Source of the DNA: Gemmatimonadota bacterium
Lineage (GTDB): Bacteria; Gemmatimonadota; Gemmatimonadetes; Gemmatimonadales; GWC2-71-9
Length of the DNA: 8,067 nucleotides
Reading direction: 5' to 3'
NCBI GenBank assembly: GCA_027294815.1
Contig: JAPULP010000213.1
Coordinates: 1 to 8,067 of the forward strand
The translations under genes were made by a program, and so were the position numbers. The notes under the pieces are model-generated. The model had not been told where the DNA came from. It ran no database searches and saw only the letters and a program-made list of their open reading frames with translations. Below, one piece after another: positions 5,153-8,067 of this stretch (position 1 is its first letter; the number at the start of each line of letters is the position of its first letter).

Positions 5153-5167
5153 GCCCTCTTACCGGTA

Positions 5168-6019
5168 CTAGAACAGGTGTTTGGCAAACCAACCCACCGT
5201 TTCCCCCATCGCGAAATCCAATTCGGGCGTCAGCCCTGCCCAAGGGTGGCGGCTTCCCATCGTATGCGAGGCACCCGGCACAATGTGCAGCAAAGTGCGA
5301 TCCTGGCTGGCTGCTTCCTTGAGGCTTTTCGCCTCGGAGACCGCGACCGTCTCGTCCGCGTCGCCGTGCACGATCATCCACGGCACGTTGATCCTTCCGG
5401 CAGCAGCCAATAGATCGAGCTTGCCGTGTTTGTGTGCTTCGATGTCGTCTAGCAGATCGGTGTACACCGGCAGGATGTCACCGGTGCGTGCATTGGGCAC
5501 GTCGAGCTTTCCGTCTCGCCGCCACTGGCTCACGGTGTCTTCAGGCCATCGCTCCAAGCTGCCAATGGCCGACCAGGTCACAATCGCCGAAATATCGTCA
5601 GCCCCGGACGTGTAAATCACCGACATCCCACCACCCCGGCTGTGGCCGAAAAGACCGACCTTCGTCGGTTGCGCCAAGTCACTCCTCAATTGACCGTTCG
5701 ACAAACGTCGACACACCAATCCAATGTCTTCCACGTCCTTGGAAAACGTCGCGTGTCCGAAACGTTCTGGTTCTGAAAAACTTTCGCCGTCGGGACCGAT
5801 GCCGCTTCCCGTAAAATTGAACGAGATGGCGGAAAAACCCGCGTGCGCCAGACGGTCGGCCAACTTCGGGAAAAAACCCCAATCCTTGAAACCCTTGAAT
5901 CCGTGACAAATCACAACCGCCGGGCGGTTTTCCCCGCCTTCCGCCGTCCTCACTTCACCACGGAGCGGCCCTCCATCGGCCCCCGCGAGTTCGAAGGTGG
6001 TGGTCATTACCGTTGCCAT
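5168..6019 (-). CDS. Alpha/beta hydrolase, dienelactone-hydrolase-like
   Basis: A 283-residue serine hydrolase, probably cytoplasmic since no signal peptide is seen. The oxyanion-hole strand VVICHGFKGFKDWG spans 35-48. The nucleophile elbow GLFGHSRGGG puts Ser127 in GHSRG, the acid lies in VHGDADETV (Asp220 or Asp222), and the base is His252 in GASHTM. The HGFKGFKDW and FNFTGSGIGPDG (68-78) patterns are common in bacterial hydrolases annotated as dienelactone hydrolase-like or peptidase-like, whose substrates are mostly unknown. The frame stays open upstream to 6277, but the ATG at 6019 is chosen because the family pattern begins there and the extension lies across the divergent gene. AAGGAGG at 6040-6034 is 14 bases before this ATG, longer than usual. 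It is divergent from the RsbRD-N-like gene across 69 bp. Confidence 0.9.
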   Translation of the reverse strand: MATVMTTTFELAGADGGPLRGEVRTAEGGENRPAVVICHGFKGFKDWGFFPKLADRLAHAGFSAISFNFTGSGIGPDGESFSEPERFGHATFSKDVEDIGLVCRRLSNGQLRSDLAQPTKVGLFGHSRGGGMSVIYTSGADDISAIVTWSAIGSLERWPEDTVSQWRRDGKLDVPNARTGDILPVYTDLLDDIEAHKHGKLDLLAAAGRINVPWMIVHGDADETVAVSEAKSLKEAASQDRTLLHIVPGASHTMGSRHPWAGLTPELDFAMGETVGWFAKHLF

Positions 6020-6088
6020 GTGGTTTCTTTCAACCTCCTTCAGCGGCCCGTGCGCCGGACGCGGCGCGGACTTCGGATAAGGGTCACG

Positions 6089-6649
6089 ATGCGACCATCC
6101 ACGAATACCATGGCCGCCGTTGCGCATACCCTGTCGGATCGGCGGGACAAGATCCATGCGGAGTGGTCCGATTGGATCGCTAGACGTCTCGCAGCCGCCC
6201 CCCATTTGCGGCGCGAGACCGTCGATCGACAGCTTCGCTTGCTCGTGGAACTGCTCACCGTCATGACCGGTCCCCATCGGCGCGAAGCCGACGGACTATG
6301 GCTCAGCGCGTCGGAGTGGTACGGTCGCACGGCAGCCTTGCGTGGTCTCGCCGCCGGCGAGATCGTCGAAGAATTCCAATATCTTCGCGAGCTGGTGATG
6401 CGACACCTCTCAGAGCTCGTCATTTTGTTGGTACCCCGTCAGTCCATGGCTGCAATTCTGAGGTTGAATCGCTTGGTGGACACCGGTACGGCACACGCGG
6501 TTGTCGGCTATACCGACGCACTCGTTGAATCGCTGCTCGAGCGACAGGGCATTCCGCTTGGCGCACACGAAACCGAAGAATCGGAAGTCGAAGATCGGCT
6601 CTCCCAATTGGAGGCTGAATTCGCTCAGTTGATGCCACGCAGCGACTAA
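6089..6649 (+). CDS. Helical protein resembling RsbRD N-terminal sensor domain
   Basis: A 186-residue all-helical, soluble protein. The pattern IHAEWSDWIARRL (22-34), WLSASEWYGRTAALRGLAAGEIVEEFQYLRELVMRHL (71-107, given here in outline) and the final helix LVDTGTAHAVVGYTDALVESLL (129-150) resemble the RsbRD N-terminal (RsbT co-antagonist) domain. That domain is often found ahead of STAS domains or at the front of soluble histidine kinases. Here it stands alone and ends in an acidic coiled tail (ETEESEVEDRLSQLEAEF, 161-178), so no output domain is present. The start is ATG at 6089 with AAGGG 5 bases upstream. A second ATG lies at 6110, and the frame extends further up over the divergent gene but lacks support there. 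Family assignment is by memory of pattern and is moderate. Confidence 0.75.
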   Translation: MRPSTNTMAAVAHTLSDRRDKIHAEWSDWIARRLAAAPHLRRETVDRQLRLLVELLTVMTGPHRREADGLWLSASEWYGRTAALRGLAAGEIVEEFQYLRELVMRHLSELVILLVPRQSMAAILRLNRLVDTGTAHAVVGYTDALVESLLERQGIPLGAHETEESEVEDRLSQLEAEFAQLMPRSD

Positions 6650-6691
6650 GGCCCACCCCCACCCTTGCCATACCCAATTTCAGCAGCTATG

Positions 6692-6709
6692 TCGTACCGC
6701 GATGTACGA
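6692..6709. promoter_or_regulatory. Inverted repeat upstream of the symporter
   Basis: TCGTAC (6692-6697) and GTACGA (6704-6709) are perfect inverted arms around CGCGAT. The site is 43 bp after the RsbRD-N-like stop and 59 bp before the symporter ATG, so it could be an operator for the symporter or a weak 3' hairpin of the upstream message. There is no T-run after it, which favours an operator. The intergenic stretch (6650-6768) has no clear -35 and only a weak -10, CATAAC, at 6741-6746. Confidence 0.3.
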
Positions 6710-6768
6710 TCGTTTCAGGGTGACCCGTACGCGTGCGCTACATAACGCAATTGCAGAAAAACTAGTCC

Positions 6769-8001
6769 ATGAATAAACAAGCCGCCATTGTCGTGGGCCT
6801 CGTAGCCGGTCTCGTGCTCGGCTTGACGGCTGCTGCAACCGGGTCGCCGACGCTCTTGAGCATCGCAGAGGGTGTCGCCCCTCTCGGGCAAGCGTTCGTC
6901 AATCTGGTGCGCATGGTGGTGATTCCGCTTGTTGCGGCGACGATTTTCACTGGTGTTGCGGGACTTGGCGATCCGCGGCGTTTGGGAAAACTCGGTGGGG
7001 CCACGCTGTTGTTTTTCTTTGGCACCACATTCATTGCAATCGTGATTGGTTTGGTCACGATGAAGACCGCGTTGGCTATTGCGCCGATTACGGTCCCGTC
7101 GCTTCCCCAGGCCGAGGCGGCACAAGAGCTTCCCACTACGTTGGACTTCTTCCTAGGGCTCATCCCTTCAAATCCGTTTGAGACTGCCGCGAGCGGGGCA
7201 TTGTTGCCACTCATCGTGTTCATGGTGCTCTTCGGTGCAGCCGCAGGTGCTGTTCCCGAACGATACCGCGCGCCGCTCATGTCCCTTGCGGAGGCGGTCA
7301 CCGTCACACTCGTCAAACTCGTACATTGGATACTTTGGACGGCGCCTGTTGGAGTCTTCGCCCTTGCCGCACCAATGACGGCGGCGTCGGGCTGGGATCT
7401 GCTCAAGAGCCTTGCCGTTTTCGTGATCGCGGTGACGGTTGCACTCACCATCTTCGTGGCGGTGGTGTACATGCCGGCGGCGGTGTTCATCGGACGTCTC
7501 GCACCGAGGCAGTTTATCAAGGGCTGCATCGAGCCCGTGGTTATCGCCGCCGGAGCGACCAGCTCCGCCGCTGCGTTGCCTGCGATGTTGGACTCCGGTC
7601 AGACGCACCTGGGTGTGTCGCGCGCCGTAGCGGGACTCGTGTACTCCCTTGGCGCGGCAATCGGGCGCGGCGGGAGTGCGCTGTTCCAAGGGACCTCCGT
7701 GATCTTTCTCGCCGCGCTGTATGATGTCTCGCTATCCCTCCCGGCGATTGTATCGATCATTTTCGCAACGTTCTTCGTGTCGTTGACGGTGGCGGGCGTA
7801 CCGAGCGCGAGTCTCGTCACTCTCGCACCAGCGTTGGACGTCGCCGGCATTCCATTTGCGGGGGTCGGGATGCTCTTTGGTATCGACCGTATACCAGACA
7901 TGCTGCGCACGGCCGTCAACGTGACGGGGCATATGACCACCTCGGTTGTGGTACAAAGAATCTCGGCCGGCGAAGAAAAGGGCCCCGCCCCGAACGATTG
8001 A
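6769..8001 (+). CDS. DAACS-family (SDF) dicarboxylate/amino-acid symporter with altered cation-site motifs
   Basis: A 410-residue polytopic membrane protein of the glutamate/dicarboxylate:cation symporter family, normal in length. VRMVVIPLVAATIFTGVAGLGDP (47-69, in outline) is the TM2 region. The HP1 serine motif is TSSAAALP (264-271), the HP2 tip is VAGVPSAS (341-348), and TM8 reads IDRIPDMLRTAVNVTG (372-387), keeping Asp377 and Arg380, which bind the amino group and side-chain carboxylate of aspartate in GltPh. The TM7 motif NMDGT is replaced by GRGGS (299-303), and Asp405 of GltPh is His388. The ATG follows an in-frame TAG at 6763-6765, so it is the first possible start. No SD is visible. 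Substrate is likely an acidic amino acid or dicarboxylate, and the coupling ion is open. No terminator is seen in 8002-8067. Confidence 0.93.
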   Translation: MNKQAAIVVGLVAGLVLGLTAAATGSPTLLSIAEGVAPLGQAFVNLVRMVVIPLVAATIFTGVAGLGDPRRLGKLGGATLLFFFGTTFIAIVIGLVTMKTALAIAPITVPSLPQAEAAQELPTTLDFFLGLIPSNPFETAASGALLPLIVFMVLFGAAAGAVPERYRAPLMSLAEAVTVTLVKLVHWILWTAPVGVFALAAPMTAASGWDLLKSLAVFVIAVTVALTIFVAVVYMPAAVFIGRLAPRQFIKGCIEPVVIAAGATSSAAALPAMLDSGQTHLGVSRAVAGLVYSLGAAIGRGGSALFQGTSVIFLAALYDVSLSLPAIVSIIFATFFVSLTVAGVPSASLVTLAPALDVAGIPFAGVGMLFGIDRIPDMLRTAVNVTGHMTTSVVVQRISAGEEKGPAPND

Positions 8002-8067
8002 CGCAAATTCTAACGTCCACACAGATCGAAACTTGTCACGCGTCATCCATTACACGTACACTCGGCC

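Noticed and set aside
4167..5171. 334-residue open frame on the plus strand, with a proline run
   Set aside because: It is antisense to the Nudix gene. The proline run is the complement of the glycine tract, and no family motif is seen.
5843..6088. Upstream extension of the RsbRD-N-like frame
   Set aside because: It is antisense to the hydrolase N-terminus. The ATG at 6089 has a good SD and precedes the conserved helices.
6020..6277. 86-residue N-terminal extension of the alpha/beta hydrolase
   Set aside because: It has no family similarity, crosses the divergent intergenic region and overlaps the RsbRD-N-like gene.
1..8067. A new defence, secretion or biosynthetic gene cluster
   Set aside because: The ten genes are mostly known metabolic, transport and regulatory families in short separate units on both strands. 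No nuclease, toxin-antitoxin, NRPS/PKS or reverse transcriptase pattern was found.

Overview
The window is ordinary GC-rich bacterial chromosome carrying ten genes I can support. No rRNA, tRNA, CRISPR array, transposase, phage gene or recognisable defence cassette is visible. The organism cannot be named. High GC, tightly packed genes, several divergent pairs and a mix of strong Shine-Dalgarno (SD) sites with SD-less starts point to a free-living bacterium of a GC-rich phylum. The short repeats at the left edge (ACAGGATA units, and a TCCGCGGTC/TCTGCGGTG pair) resemble intergenic repeats I remember from Planctomycetes- and Acidobacteria-like genomes. That is recollection, not a search result.

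Layout. Bases 1-301 are gene-free and hold short tandem and inverted repeats. On the minus strand, a SnoaL/NTF2-like protein (1096-1506) overlaps by 4 bp a DUF72 protein (302-1099). Diverging from them on the plus strand is a two-gene unit with an 8-bp overlap: an inosine-uridine nucleoside hydrolase family protein (1581-2543) and a lambda-crystallin/L-gulonate-dehydrogenase-like oxidoreductase (2536-3492). This unit runs head-on, with one base between stop codons, into a DtxR/MntR-family metal regulator (3494-4186, minus). The regulator lies downstream of a Nudix hydrolase (4247-4852, minus) that carries an 11-glycine tract. A probable 50-residue membrane protein (4958-5110, plus) follows, possibly starting at ATC. 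It converges on an alpha/beta hydrolase (5168-6019, minus). Diverging from the hydrolase are a helical RsbRD-N-like protein (6089-6649, plus) and a DAACS-family symporter (6769-8001, plus).

How the genes fit together. The clearest functional unit is the nucleoside hydrolase plus NAD-dependent dehydrogenase pair, which are translationally linked. A base-plus-sugar salvage role is possible, but the dehydrogenase substrate is unknown. The DtxR-type regulator has a TTTA...TTAAA imperfect palindrome over its own probable promoter, which suggests autoregulation by manganese or iron. No metal transporter is in view.

No complete new multi-gene system is evident. The points most worth a second look are the symporter, which has lost its NMDGT motif and the Asp of the NVTGD motif (the residues that build the sodium sites in its family); the small membrane protein with a perfect SD and an ATC in the start position; the G5-run hexanucleotide tract inside the Nudix gene; and the dehydrogenase lacking a normally conserved active-site Asn.
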